IMG/VR virus record: IMGVR_UViG_3300047299_000128
Span: 1 to 64,000 of that record
Length of the DNA: 64,000 bases
Reading direction: 5' to 3' (one strand)
From: a virus
Shown: positions 9,253 through 18,202 of the stretch, in pieces
Layout: every line of letters begins with the position of its first letter
Numbering within the stretch: position 1 is the stretch's first letter
Position numbers and translations under genes: made by a program
Notes under the pieces: model-generated
What the model was told of the DNA's origin: nothing
What the model saw: only the letters and a program-made list of their open reading frames with translations
Database searches by the model: none

Positions 9253-9274
9253 AAAAGGACCGCAAGGTCCTTTT
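9253..9274 (+). terminator. Rho-independent terminator after the capsid gene
   Basis: A perfect nine-base-pair stem, AAAAGGACC and GGTCCTTTT, closes on a GCAA tetraloop and ends in a T run. The same stem with a TTCG loop is found after the giant fibre gene at 17543-17564. Confidence 0.9.
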
Positions 9275-9280
9275 GTTGTT

Positions 9281-9288
9281 TATAAATA
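9281..9288 (+). promoter_or_regulatory. T4-type late promoter (perfect TATAAATA)
   Basis: An exact match to the T4 late-promoter octamer just after the capsid terminator. The ATG of the next gene lies eight bases downstream, so the transcript would have almost no leader. Confidence 0.75.
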
Positions 9289-9295
9289 TTACATA

Positions 9296-9526
9296 ATGTT
9301 TAAAACTGTTGAACACTCTGTTAAATTGCAACGCATGGCAATTTGTAATACATGCGACTTATTTTCTAAAAAATACGAAACGTGTAAATCGTGTGGTTGT
9401 TATATGCCAGCAAAAACAACATTTGCAGAGTCCGAATGCCCAAACGGATTATGGCAAACAGCCGAACCCGGTCAAAGTTTAATAAATAAGATAGAGGAAC
9501 TGATTCTCGAAAGCTGGAACAAATAA
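9296..9526 (+). CDS. Small four-cysteine (zinc ribbon-like) protein
   Basis: A 76-residue protein with a Cys cluster near residues 18-35 (CNTCDLF...CKSCGCYM) plus a later Cys, probably a small zinc ribbon. Upstream in-frame codons back to 9197 run through the capsid terminator and late promoter, so I place the start at the ATG after the promoter. The stop overlaps the next start (TAATG). The function is unknown. The late promoter points to a virion or assembly role. Confidence 0.65.
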   Translation: MFKTVEHSVKLQRMAICNTCDLFSKKYETCKSCGCYMPAKTTFAESECPNGLWQTAEPGQSLINKIEELILESWNK

Positions 9527-9927
9527 TGTCTGAACTATACACACGATTACACGGAACTACAACGGACAGTTTTAAAATCGGCTTTAATAACGAAAGAGTC
9601 ATTGTAAGCGGGCAAACAGTAAATAATTTATCTGCTACTTTGGTCGATAGAAATTCTCAACAACCAGCACTTAAATCGACGGCATTTTTTACGGCAAACG
9701 TTATTGCAAAAGGAGTGACTGGTGTTGCATCTTTTGAATTAAAAGGTTCATACATACAAGGAACTACAGTTGCAGGCGGATATGTAGTTACGACATTTTT
9801 AAACAATGCAAATTTTTCCGAACCAATTGTTACATTTACTGCGCAAGGTATTATGAATTTAATTTGTATTGGTAAGCAAGGCGACACTATTGCATGGACA
9901 GCATTAGTTGATATTGTTTCTATATAA
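9526..9927 (+). CDS. Beta-rich hypothetical protein at the head of the fibre locus
   Basis: A 133-residue protein rich in Thr, Val, Asn and Gly with alternating hydrophobic residues, which suggests an all-beta fold. Its start overlaps the stop of the previous gene by one base, so the two are translated together. It sits directly before the tail fibre genes and is probably a virion component, perhaps a fibre adaptor. I recognise no family. Confidence 0.6.
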   Translation: MSELYTRLHGTTTDSFKIGFNNERVIVSGQTVNNLSATLVDRNSQQPALKSTAFFTANVIAKGVTGVASFELKGSYIQGTTVAGGYVVTTFLNNANFSEPIVTFTAQGIMNLICIGKQGDTIAWTALVDIVSI

Positions 9928-9936
9928 GAGTAAAAT

Positions 9937-11079
9937 ATGGCTATTAAAATAAATCACCAAACAGAAACACTAACGCCAGAATCTGGAATATTGGAAGTAA
10001 ACGCATCCGGGGCACTAAAGCTGCCGACGGGTGTAGCAGTAGACCGTCCCGAGGGAAGCGAGGGTTTACTTCGTTATGCAAAAGATTTAGCTAATCCGGA
10101 ATTTCATGATGGCACATCATGGAAGTTATTAGTTAATAAAGAATATGTAGACTCTAGAGTAGGTACATCTAGCACAAGTATCACTAACGTTATTGCCAAT
10201 TTAGCATTGACAGATTTAGCAGACGTGACGGTTTCAAACCCATCAGTAGGTGAGTCATTGGTTTATGACACTGCTTCTGGTCAGTTTAGAAATCAAACTA
10301 CTAGTTTAACTCCTATTACGAGATACTTCACTGGCGATGGCGTAACATTAGACTTTGATATCCAAACTAATGTTAGTAGCCCGAACTTATTAGTAGTATC
10401 TATCAACGGTATTACACAAGAGCCATATTACAGTTATACTATAGTAGAAGGCAACATATTAGCATTTGACGAACCTCCCGAAGTAAGCGATAGAATTCAA
10501 GTTAGAATTCTTCGTAGCAATACTACAAGCGATAGACCTCGTCCAAAGATCGTTGATATTGCTTATAGCGTATTAGGTGCATATACAACTATTACAGTTA
10601 CTGCAACCGATACGACGTATGGCACAGGTGTCAAAGTTGGCGACAAAACAATATCTAGAATCGATTATCCGTCTCCTAATATGTTGCAATTAATGATAGA
10701 AACGTCATTGATGAATTCTCTTTTTTGGTTAACACCGCAAGACTTGACATTAGTAGATACAACTGGCAACGAGTTTGTTTTTAAAAATTTAATAAACTTC
10801 GGAGCAACAAAACCGCAGTTCTTGGACAGCACATCATATATTGGGCGTTTTAGAGCCGGAGATAGCATTATTTTCCCACTCAAGCTAAATAATGTTACAA
10901 GCATTTCGTTGAGCCCCTCTTATGCAGGGGACGCTGCAATTAGCTGGATAACAGTAAGCGGCACAAGTATCGTAGGAACTGCTCCTAATAATAGCAGCCC
11001 TAGTCGATACGACATCACAGTAACAGCCAGCAATGGTTCTGTTAGCGTAACCAAAAATTACTGGTTACTAATCACATAA
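9937..11079 (+). CDS. Tail fibre-like virion protein with Ig-like end
   Basis: A 380-residue protein. The N-terminal part 'ALKLPTGVAVDRPEGSEGLLRY' followed by 'FHDGTSWKLL' is the common attachment module of marine phage fibre proteins. Residues about 125-190 contain a beta module with INGITQEPYYSYT that recurs near the C-terminus of the 2046-residue fibre. Residues about 315-380 read like a cadherin/Ig-like repeat (SPSRYDITVTASNGS). It probably forms part of the distal tail fibre array and helps in cell binding. Confidence 0.7.
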   Translation: MAIKINHQTETLTPESGILEVNASGALKLPTGVAVDRPEGSEGLLRYAKDLANPEFHDGTSWKLLVNKEYVDSRVGTSSTSITNVIANLALTDLADVTVSNPSVGESLVYDTASGQFRNQTTSLTPITRYFTGDGVTLDFDIQTNVSSPNLLVVSINGITQEPYYSYTIVEGNILAFDEPPEVSDRIQVRILRSNTTSDRPRPKIVDIAYSVLGAYTTITVTATDTTYGTGVKVGDKTISRIDYPSPNMLQLMIETSLMNSLFWLTPQDLTLVDTTGNEFVFKNLINFGATKPQFLDSTSYIGRFRAGDSIIFPLKLNNVTSISLSPSYAGDAAISWITVSGTSIVGTAPNNSSPSRYDITVTASNGSVSVTKNYWLLIT

Positions 11080-11133
11080 ATTATTCTCACGTTGGCGGGC
11101 AACCACACTTAAATTTGCCAAGGAGTTGATAAG

Positions 11134-11340
11134 ATGCCATTAATAAAGTTGAAATCCAGTTCTATAACCGATAGCGTAGCATTACGTGGACAGCCAACTA
11201 CATCTGGTCAAAATCCCGGTATTGCTACAACTCGGCAGGTAACTCAAGAGATAAGCAATGTAGTTGGTTCTACACCGGAGTTACTTAATACTCTAAGTAG
11301 ACTAGCGCAGTCTTTAGGTACAGACCAAAATCAGGCCTAA
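11134..11340 (+). CDS. Short stand-alone copy of the fibre N-terminal domain
   Basis: A 68-residue protein whose start (MPLIKLKSSSITDSVALRGQP) closely matches the start of the 2046-residue fibre that follows (MPLIKARSSSIIESVDLRGQP) and which goes on with the same 'SxPELLxTLxxLA' helix, then stops. It may be a separate attachment or competitor subunit, or a remnant of a duplicated fibre gene. It has a good AAGGAG ribosome binding site and an intact frame, so it is probably expressed. Confidence 0.7.
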   Translation: MPLIKLKSSSITDSVALRGQPTTSGQNPGIATTRQVTQEISNVVGSTPELLNTLSRLAQSLGTDQNQA

Positions 11341-11342
11341 AC

Positions 11343-11360
11343 AAGTTTCACTAGAAACTT
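11343..11360 (+). other. Short hairpin before the giant fibre gene
   Basis: AAGTTTC and GAAACTT pair around an ACTA loop just before the ribosome binding site region of the giant fibre gene. There is no T run, so it looks like a leader hairpin rather than a terminator. Confidence 0.4.
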
Positions 11361-11378
11361 ATATTGAGGATATAAAAC

Positions 11379-14300
11379 ATGCCTTTAATTAAAGCAAGGT
11401 CAAGCTCGATCATCGAATCAGTTGACTTACGCGGCCAGCCAAGTGCTGCAACCGCACCAAACGGTACTAGTACGAATCAATTAGCAAGCACAGCGTTCGT
11501 TAGAACAGCTATTGCCGAGTTGATTAACTCTAGTCCAGAATTGCTAGATACTTTAGCGGAATTAGCTTCTGCGATTAGTAACGATGCAAATTTTGCAACA
11601 ACAGTTGCTAACAGTGTAGCTACAAAAGTCGCATTAGACGGTAGCACACCGATGACAGGTTCGTTAACTTTAAGCGGTGCTCCTACTGCTGAGTTACATG
11701 CAACAACGAAAAAGTATGTTGATGATTTGATCGCTGATCAAATGATTTACAACACAGGAGACGTCCAAGAAGGTACAAATTTGTACTACACAGACGCTCG
11801 CGTTCGCGCAGCCGTAAGTTTATCCAGCGATAACACAAGCGTTTTAAGTTACAATAGTGTAACTGGTGCTTTTGTTTACGTTCATCCAAATAGCGATGGT
11901 ATCTTAGAAGGTCAAACTAACCGTTACTTCTCCGAAGCCCGCGCACGTTTAAGCATTAGCTTAAATAGCGATGACCAACAGATTTTCAGTTACGGTCAAC
12001 AGTCTGGTGAGTTTACATTTGTAACTCCAAGCACAGACAAAATCGTTGAAGGTAGTACAAACAGATACTTTACAACAGGTCGTGCTCGTGCTGCAATTAG
12101 TGCAGGTGCAAACATTAACTATGATCCAGTAACTGGTATTGTTAGTTCTGTTGCTACAGTTGAAAGTGTTAATGGACAAACTGGCGTTGTTGTTTTAGAC
12201 AGTGATGACATTACAGAAGGCGCAACAAACCAATACTTCTTAAACAGCCGTGCTCGCGCTGCTATTAGTTTAACAAGTAGCGACACAAACGTTCTTTCTT
12301 ACAATCCAGCAAACGGAACATTTACTTTTGCTAAGCCAACAACCGATAGCGTTGATGAAGGTACTACAAACTTATACTTCACAGACGAGCGTGCTCGCGG
12401 TGCTGTAAGTTTAACAACTTCTAACTCTAGCGTTTTAGGTTACAATGGTACAACTGGTGTATTCAACTTCAACTTAGGTGCTGTAACAACAGACGCTATT
12501 GCTGAAGGTTCTGCTAACAAGTACTATACTGATGCTCGTGCTCAAGCTGCAAATGCTCCGGCTATTGCTGCTGTACAAACAGCATTAGACAGCGAAGTAA
12601 CTCGTGCTACTGGTGCTGAAAGCATTATTGCTGGTGATTTAGCTGCTGAAGTAACTCGTGCTACTGGTGCTGAAAGCATTATTGCTGGTGATTTAGCTGC
12701 TGAAGTAACTGCTCGTGCTGCTGGCGACCAAACAAATGCAAACGCAATTGCTGCTGAAGCTACTGCTCGTACAAGCGGTGACCAGACAAATGCAACAGCT
12801 ATTTCTAACGAAACAACTCGTGCTACTGGTGCAGAAGCTGGTTTAGCTGCTGACATATTAGCAGAATCTGTTGCTCGTACAAGCGGTGACCAAGCAAATG
12901 CCGACGCTCTTGTAGCTGAATCGACTGCTCGTACAGCCGGTGACCAAACTAATGCTGATGCTATCGTATTAGAAAAATCTCGCGCCCAAAACGTAGAAAA
13001 CGCATTAGCTGGCGATATTGCTACTGAAATTAGTAACCGTGTATCCGGCGACCAAACAAATGCAAACGCAATTGCTGCCGAAGTAACTCGAGCTCAAACT
13101 GCCGAAGCTGGTTTAGCTGGCGACATCTTAGACGAGACAACTCGTGCTACTGGCGCAGAAGCTGGTTTAGCTGCCGATATTGCTGCTGAAACTGCTGCTC
13201 GTATTGCTGCTGTAACAGCCGAAGCTACTGCTCGTGCTACTGCCGATACTGCGTTAGGTGCTCGTATCGACAACTTAGCAAGCAACTTAGACCCAGCTGC
13301 ATTAGACAGCTTGACTGAAATTGTTAGTGCTTTCCAAAATGCTGATGGTAGCTTGACTCAAGCAATCAATGATTTAGCCGCAAGCTCTGCTACTGCATTG
13401 GCTGCTGAAACTGCTGCACGCGAAGCTGCTGACGGTGTTTTAACTTCTGCTGTATCGACTGAAGTTGCTCGTGCAACTGCTGCCGAAGAAGCATTAGCTG
13501 ATTCTATTAGTTTAGAACATGCACACCACGTCGCTGGCGACGCCGCATTAGAAACAGCTATCGGTGATGAAGTAACTCGTGCTACTGGTGCAGAAGGTAC
13601 TATTGCAAGCAACTTAGCTGCCGAAGTAACTCGTGCTACTGGTGCTGAAGGTGCTATTGCTGCAAGCGTGACAGCCGAAACAAGTCAACGCCAAGCTGCT
13701 GACACATTGTTACAAGCTAACGTTGATGCAGAAGCCACAACTCGTGCTGCTGCTGATTTAGTTAACGCAAATGCAATTGCTGCTGAAACAACTCGTGCTA
13801 CTGGCGTAGAAGGTACTATTGCAAGCAACTTAGCTGCCGAAGTAACTCGTGCTACTGGTGCTGAAGCAACATTGACAACTAACTTAGCAACTGAAGTTAA
13901 CCGCGCCCAAGCCGCAGAAACTGCTATTGCTGATGATTTAGCTAGCGAAACTGCTGCTCGTATTGCTGCTGATGGTGTTTTAACAACTGCTATTGCAACA
14001 GAAAAATCTCGCGCAGAAGGCGTCGAAGCTCAGTTACAGACTGCAATTAGTGCAGAAGAAACAGCTCGTATTGCTGCCGTAAGTGCAGAAGAAACAGCTC
14101 GTATTGCTGCTGTAAGTACAGAAGCTACTGCTCGTGCTGCCGGTGATGCTGCTAACTCTAGTGCAATTACTGCTGAAGTTGGTCGTGCTACTGCTGCTGA
14201 ACAAGCTGTTGCTGCTGACTTAGCTGCTGAAGTAACTCGTGCTACCAGTGCAGAGGCAACTATCGCCGCAAGCGTAACAGCCGAAGCTACTGCTCGTGCT

Positions 14301-17300
14301 GCTGGTGATGCTGCTAACGCAACTGCTATTGCTGCTGAAACAACTCGTGCTACTGGCGCAGAAGCTGGTTTAGCAAGTGATTTGTTAGACGAAGCCGCTG
14401 CTCGTGCTGTCGCCGATACAACAAACGCTAACGCAATTACTGCCGAAGCTGCTCGTGCTCAAAATGCAGAAACTGCATTACAATCTAACATCGACACAGA
14501 AGCTGCTGCTCGCGTGACCGGCGATGCTGCAAACGCATTATCTATTACAAATGAAGCTGCTGCCCGTGCTGCTGCTGATACTGTATTAGCTGATGATATT
14601 GCTGCCGAAGAAACAGCTCGTATTGCTGCTGACAATGCATTAGGTGCTCGTATTGACAACGTATTGAACAATATCGATCCTGCTGCATTAGATAGTTTAA
14701 GTGAAATTGTTACTGCATTCCAAAGTGCAGACAGTACAATCAACGGTGCTATCCAACAATTAGCAACTGATTTAGCTGCTGACATTGCAACAGAACACGC
14801 ACATCATGTAGCTGATAAAGCTGCTGCTGATGCTGCTATTGCTGCCGAAGCTACTGCTCGTGCTGCTGGTGACACAACAAATGCAAACGCAATTGCTGCT
14901 GAAACAACTCGTGCTACTGGTGCAGAAGGTACTATTGCAAGCAACTTAGCTGCTGAGGTAACTCGCGCTACTGCTGCCGAAGGTGCTATTGCTAGTGATT
15001 TAGCTGCTGAGGTAACTCGTGCTACTGCTGCTGAACAAGCTGAAATTGCTGCTCGTGCTGCTGCTGTAAGTGCAGAAGTAACTGCTCGCGAAGCCGGCGA
15101 TGCCGTTAATGCTGCTGCTGTAACAGCCGAAGCTACTGCTCGTGCTGCTGGTGATGCTGCTAACGCAACTGCTATTGCCGACGAAGCTACTGCTCGCCAA
15201 TCTGGTGACACAACAAATGCTAACGCAATTGCTGCTGAAACAACTCGTGCTACTGGCGTAGAGGCTGGTTTACAAACTGCTGTAACTGCTGCTCAAGACT
15301 CTGCTGATGCTGCTCAAGCTGACGTAGATGCCGAAGTAACTCGTGCTACTGCTGCTGAAGGCGCATTACAAACAGCTATCGAAGCAGAAGCTACTGCTCG
15401 TAGTTTAGCTGATACTGCACACGCAACAGCTATTAGCAACGAAGTAACTCGTGCTACTGCTGCCGAAGGCGTTATTGCTGGTAACTTAGCTGCTGAAGTG
15501 TTAGCTCGTCAAAACGCTGATACAGGATTAGCAGACGATATTGCTGCTGAAATAGCTTTACGTATTTCCGGTGACGCTGCAAATGCTGCTGCTATTACTG
15601 CTGAGGTAACTCGTGCTACTGGCGCAGAAGACGTTATCGCTGCAAGCGTAACAGCCGAAGTAACTCGTGCTACTGCTGCCGAACAAGCAAATGCTGCTGC
15701 TATCGTAAGCGAAGCAACTGCTCGCGCAAATGCAGATACTGGTTTAAGTACAAGTATCGCAAACGAAGTAACTCGCGCTACAAATGCAGAAGCTGCATTA
15801 CAAACAGCGATTGACGCAGAAGCTACTTCTCGTGCTGCTGCTGTAACTGCTGAAACAACAGCACGTCAAGGCGCTGATACTAACTTGCAGAACCAAATCA
15901 ATGCTATTATTAGCAACGTTGATCCTGCTGCGTTAGACAGCTTATCTGAAATCGTTGGTGCATTCCAAAATGCAGACGGTGATTTACAACAAGCTATTAC
16001 AGACTTAGCTGCAAGTTCTGCACAAGCCGTTGCCGATGAAGCTAATACACGTTTAGTTGCTGATAACGCAATTATTGCTGACTTGGCTACTGAAGTTGCT
16101 CGTGCTGCTGGCGCAGAAGCTGATATTGTTGCTGATTTAGTAACAGAAACTGCTGCTCGTCAAGCTGCTGATACTACGATTGCTACAAGCGTAACTGCTG
16201 AAGTAACTCGTGCTACTGCTGCTGAAGGCGCGCTACAAACAGCTATCAATGGCGAACAAGCTGCTCGTATTGCTGCTGATGCCGTACACACTGCTGCTAT
16301 TGCTGATGAAGCAACGGCTCGTCAAGCTGCTGATGCCGTACACACTGCTGCGATTGCAACTGAAGTACAGAACCGTACTGCTGCTGATTTAGTCTTACAA
16401 GGCAACATCGACAGCGAAGCTGCTGCTCGCACTACAGCCGATACAGCATTAGGTGCTCGTATTGATAGTTTAACAACTGACCAAGTTGCCGAAGGTAATA
16501 ACCAATACTTTACTTCACTACGTGCTCGTAACAGTGTAAGCGCTTCTGGTTCGTTAAGCTACAACGCTGCTAGCGGTGTATTCAGCTATACAACTCCTGA
16601 TACAGACGGTGTTGCTGAAGGTGCAAATCACTTGTACTTTACAGACACTCGCGCTCGTTTAGCAGTTGGTTTAGTAACAGACAACACTGATGCGTTAAGC
16701 TACAACAGTGCAACAGGTCAGTTTACATTCAACTTAGCCAGCGTAAATTCTGGTGAAATTGCAGAAGGTTCTAACCTATACTTCACAACAGGTCGCGCAC
16801 GTGACGCAGTTAGTGGCGGTTCTAATATCAGCTACGACGGCGCAACTGGCGTAATCAGCACACAAGCTGCTGTATGGAGTGTAAACGGACAAGAGCATGC
16901 AGTTGTTTTAAACACTGACAACATCGGAGAAGGTACTACTAATCAGTACTTCACAGATGCTCGCGCACGTAATGCAGTAACATTAACATCTGATAATGCA
17001 GATATCTTAAGTTACAGCGCAGGTACAGGTGCACTTACATTCGTAACACCAACAACAGACGCTATCGACGAAGGCGCAACTAACAAGTACTTTACAGACG
17101 CTCGTGCAGACGCACGCATCGCTGCTGCAAGTATTAGTGACTTAGCAGACGTTGATTTTGTCGGAACAATTACAGACGGTTACTCTTTAGTTTGGAGTAG
17201 CGGTTTACAGAAATTCGTTCCGCAGAACGTGTCTATTACTGCTACAACAGTAAATGCAACAGGTGATGGAACTACAGTAAGTTTCAGCACTGGTGTTGAA

Positions 17301-17519
17301 GTAAGCAGTATTGATAATACGCAAGTATTCATCAACGGTTTAATGCAAGCACCTACATACTCTTACACTATGTCTACAACGGACGGTGTTTCTAGTATCG
17401 TGTTTGACGTTGCTCCTGAGATCAATGACTATATTTTCATCCGTGTAACACCAACATCTAGCTTAAGTGCTGGCGGTGTTCTAAATGAAGGTAGCAACAT
17501 TGACGGTGGTACATATTAA
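11379..17519 (+). CDS. Giant repeat-built tail fibre protein
   Basis: A 2046-residue fibre. Residues 1-100 form an attachment domain (MPLIKARSSS... then 'GSLTLSGAPTAELHATTKKYVDD'). Residues about 120-400 and 1695-1900 carry repeated modules with YFTDARARAAVS and SYNxxTGxF. Residues about 405-1695 are made of an 18-residue repeat (type EVTRATGAEGTIASNLAA) with a few ARIDN..LDPAALDSLxEIV interruptions. The C-terminus has the beta module INGLMQAPTYSYT. The 18-residue period (7+11) suits a trimeric, nearly straight coiled coil, so this is likely a long thin fibre shaft. A strong terminator and two late promoters follow. Confidence 0.88.
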   Translation: MPLIKARSSSIIESVDLRGQPSAATAPNGTSTNQLASTAFVRTAIAELINSSPELLDTLAELASAISNDANFATTVANSVATKVALDGSTPMTGSLTLSGAPTAELHATTKKYVDDLIADQMIYNTGDVQEGTNLYYTDARVRAAVSLSSDNTSVLSYNSVTGAFVYVHPNSDGILEGQTNRYFSEARARLSISLNSDDQQIFSYGQQSGEFTFVTPSTDKIVEGSTNRYFTTGRARAAISAGANINYDPVTGIVSSVATVESVNGQTGVVVLDSDDITEGATNQYFLNSRARAAISLTSSDTNVLSYNPANGTFTFAKPTTDSVDEGTTNLYFTDERARGAVSLTTSNSSVLGYNGTTGVFNFNLGAVTTDAIAEGSANKYYTDARAQAANAPAIAAVQTALDSEVTRATGAESIIAGDLAAEVTRATGAESIIAGDLAAEVTARAAGDQTNANAIAAEATARTSGDQTNATAISNETTRATGAEAGLAADILAESVARTSGDQANADALVAESTARTAGDQTNADAIVLEKSRAQNVENALAGDIATEISNRVSGDQTNANAIAAEVTRAQTAEAGLAGDILDETTRATGAEAGLAADIAAETAARIAAVTAEATARATADTALGARIDNLASNLDPAALDSLTEIVSAFQNADGSLTQAINDLAASSATALAAETAAREAADGVLTSAVSTEVARATAAEEALADSISLEHAHHVAGDAALETAIGDEVTRATGAEGTIASNLAAEVTRATGAEGAIAASVTAETSQRQAADTLLQANVDAEATTRAAADLVNANAIAAETTRATGVEGTIASNLAAEVTRATGAEATLTTNLATEVNRAQAAETAIADDLASETAARIAADGVLTTAIATEKSRAEGVEAQLQTAISAEETARIAAVSAEETARIAAVSTEATARAAGDAANSSAITAEVGRATAAEQAVAADLAAEVTRATSAEATIAASVTAEATARAAGDAANATAIAAETTRATGAEAGLASDLLDEAAARAVADTTNANAITAEAARAQNAETALQSNIDTEAAARVTGDAANALSITNEAAARAAADTVLADDIAAEETARIAADNALGARIDNVLNNIDPAALDSLSEIVTAFQSADSTINGAIQQLATDLAADIATEHAHHVADKAAADAAIAAEATARAAGDTTNANAIAAETTRATGAEGTIASNLAAEVTRATAAEGAIASDLAAEVTRATAAEQAEIAARAAAVSAEVTAREAGDAVNAAAVTAEATARAAGDAANATAIADEATARQSGDTTNANAIAAETTRATGVEAGLQTAVTAAQDSADAAQADVDAEVTRATAAEGALQTAIEAEATARSLADTAHATAISNEVTRATAAEGVIAGNLAAEVLARQNADTGLADDIAAEIALRISGDAANAAAITAEVTRATGAEDVIAASVTAEVTRATAAEQANAAAIVSEATARANADTGLSTSIANEVTRATNAEAALQTAIDAEATSRAAAVTAETTARQGADTNLQNQINAIISNVDPAALDSLSEIVGAFQNADGDLQQAITDLAASSAQAVADEANTRLVADNAIIADLATEVARAAGAEADIVADLVTETAARQAADTTIATSVTAEVTRATAAEGALQTAINGEQAARIAADAVHTAAIADEATARQAADAVHTAAIATEVQNRTAADLVLQGNIDSEAAARTTADTALGARIDSLTTDQVAEGNNQYFTSLRARNSVSASGSLSYNAASGVFSYTTPDTDGVAEGANHLYFTDTRARLAVGLVTDNTDALSYNSATGQFTFNLASVNSGEIAEGSNLYFTTGRARDAVSGGSNISYDGATGVISTQAAVWSVNGQEHAVVLNTDNIGEGTTNQYFTDARARNAVTLTSDNADILSYSAGTGALTFVTPTTDAIDEGATNKYFTDARADARIAAASISDLADVDFVGTITDGYSLVWSSGLQKFVPQNVSITATTVNATGDGTTVSFSTGVEVSSIDNTQVFINGLMQAPTYSYTMSTTDGVSSIVFDVAPEINDYIFIRVTPTSSLSAGGVLNEGSNIDGGTY
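12590..16470 (+). repeat. Degenerate 54-bp / 18-residue repeat array
   Basis: About 1290 codons of the fibre gene follow a period of 18 codons, with units such as ETTRATGAEAGLAADILA and ESTARTAGDQTNADAIVL aligning without gaps. Three interruptions of the form ARIDNLASNLDPAALDSL break the array and share the same sequence. Confidence 0.85.
12601..12708 (+). repeat. Exact 54-bp tandem repeat inside the giant fibre gene
   Basis: Two back-to-back identical 54-base units (12601-12654 and 12655-12708) encode one 18-residue coiled-coil unit each. They are the least diverged part of a longer array (about 12590-16470) of degenerate units. Identical copies mean a recent duplication and a likely site for copy-number change. 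Confidence 0.85.
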
Positions 17520-17542
17520 TCTTAACTGATTAGTATCGAAAG

Positions 17543-17564
17543 AAAAGGACCTTCGGGTCCTTTT
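17543..17564 (+). terminator. Rho-independent terminator after the giant fibre gene
   Basis: AAAAGGACC pairs with GGTCCTTTT across a TTCG tetraloop, with a T-rich tail. The nine-base-pair stem is identical to that of the capsid terminator at 9253-9274. Confidence 0.9.
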
Positions 17565-17569
17565 CCATT

Positions 17570-17588
17570 TATAAATAATGTATAAATA
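17570..17588 (+). promoter_or_regulatory. Two tandem perfect late promoters
   Basis: TATAAATA occurs at 17570-17577 and again at 17581-17588, directly after the terminator and 22-33 bases before the next start codon. Confidence 0.75.
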
Positions 17589-17609
17589 TAATGATAACTA
17601 GACTGAGAT

Positions 17610-18110
17610 ATGCCGATTTTTCGTGGAAAACCCCTTGTTAGTGCTGCATCGGATGCAAAAGACAGCGTCAGACTCGCCACGAAATCAAATATCAATTTGG
17701 CGTCACTTACTTACAGCATAGACGGCATTCCTCTAAAAAATAAAGACAGAATATTATTAGCAGGGCAAAATCCTCCTACTCTAAACGGAATCTACGTTTG
17801 GAATTCGATAACTAACAAATTTACCAGGGCAATTGATGCAGATTCTACCGAAGATTTAACTTCTGGTGCCCGAGTTTATGTTGAAGAAGGCGCAGTATTT
17901 GCCAAAACATCTTGGCTAATGACGACTCCGGGTGACATACACATTGGTACCACTGACATAACATTCACTTTAGAAAATAGAATTGGTAGTACTGACATAT
18001 CAGGAGTTTTCGGCGCCGCAAACAAAACTCTTATAGTAACTATTAATGATGCCGGAGACATAGAAAATATACAAGCAGTTGATTTTGAACTCGACGGCGG
18101 CGAATTTTAA
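17610..18110 (+). CDS. Fibre-associated protein with tail fibre N-terminal-type domain
   Basis: A 166-residue protein. Its pattern of 'VRLATKSNINL', 'YSIDGIPLKNKDRILL' and 'NGIYVWNSITNKFTRAIDAD' matches a widespread phage tail fibre domain ('VRVATTANI..DGV.L..GDRVLVKNQT..NGIYV...TRA.DAD'). Here it stands alone, so it may be an accessory fibre part or adaptor. The last 15 residues (DFELDGGEF) are similar in style to the C-terminus of the giant fibre. It has two late promoters upstream. Confidence 0.7.
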   Translation: MPIFRGKPLVSAASDAKDSVRLATKSNINLASLTYSIDGIPLKNKDRILLAGQNPPTLNGIYVWNSITNKFTRAIDADSTEDLTSGARVYVEEGAVFAKTSWLMTTPGDIHIGTTDITFTLENRIGSTDISGVFGAANKTLIVTINDAGDIENIQAVDFELDGGEF

Positions 18111-18140
18111 TATATTATCTGTTATATAACTAAGAGAAGC

Positions 18141-18148
18141 GATAAATA
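18141..18148 (+). promoter_or_regulatory. Late promoter variant (GATAAATA)
   Basis: One mismatch from TATAAATA. The predicted start near 18154 lies just before the hairpin at 18157-18181, which would be at the very 5' end of the late transcript. Confidence 0.5.
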
Positions 18149-18156
18149 CATTGGGT

Positions 18157-18181
18157 ATAAGCGAACCTGATGTTCGCTTAT
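18157..18181 (+). terminator. Hairpin with T run: terminator or leader attenuator
   Basis: ATAAGCGAAC pairs with GTTCGCTTAT across a five-base loop and is followed by TTTT. It can end the upstream transcript. Because a late promoter lies just before it, it may also attenuate or protect the next mRNA. The AGGAG ribosome binding site at 18185-18189 is outside the stem. Confidence 0.65.
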
Positions 18182-18202
18182 TTTTAGGAGTATATACTCG
18201 AT

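Noticed and set aside
9197-9295. N-terminal extension of the four-Cys protein back to 9197
   Set aside because: It would be translated through the capsid stop region, the terminator and the late promoter.
12590-16470. Dense short repeats that might be taken for a CRISPR array
   Set aside because: Units are 54 bases, in frame, degenerate and without unique spacers. They encode coiled-coil repeats of the fibre.
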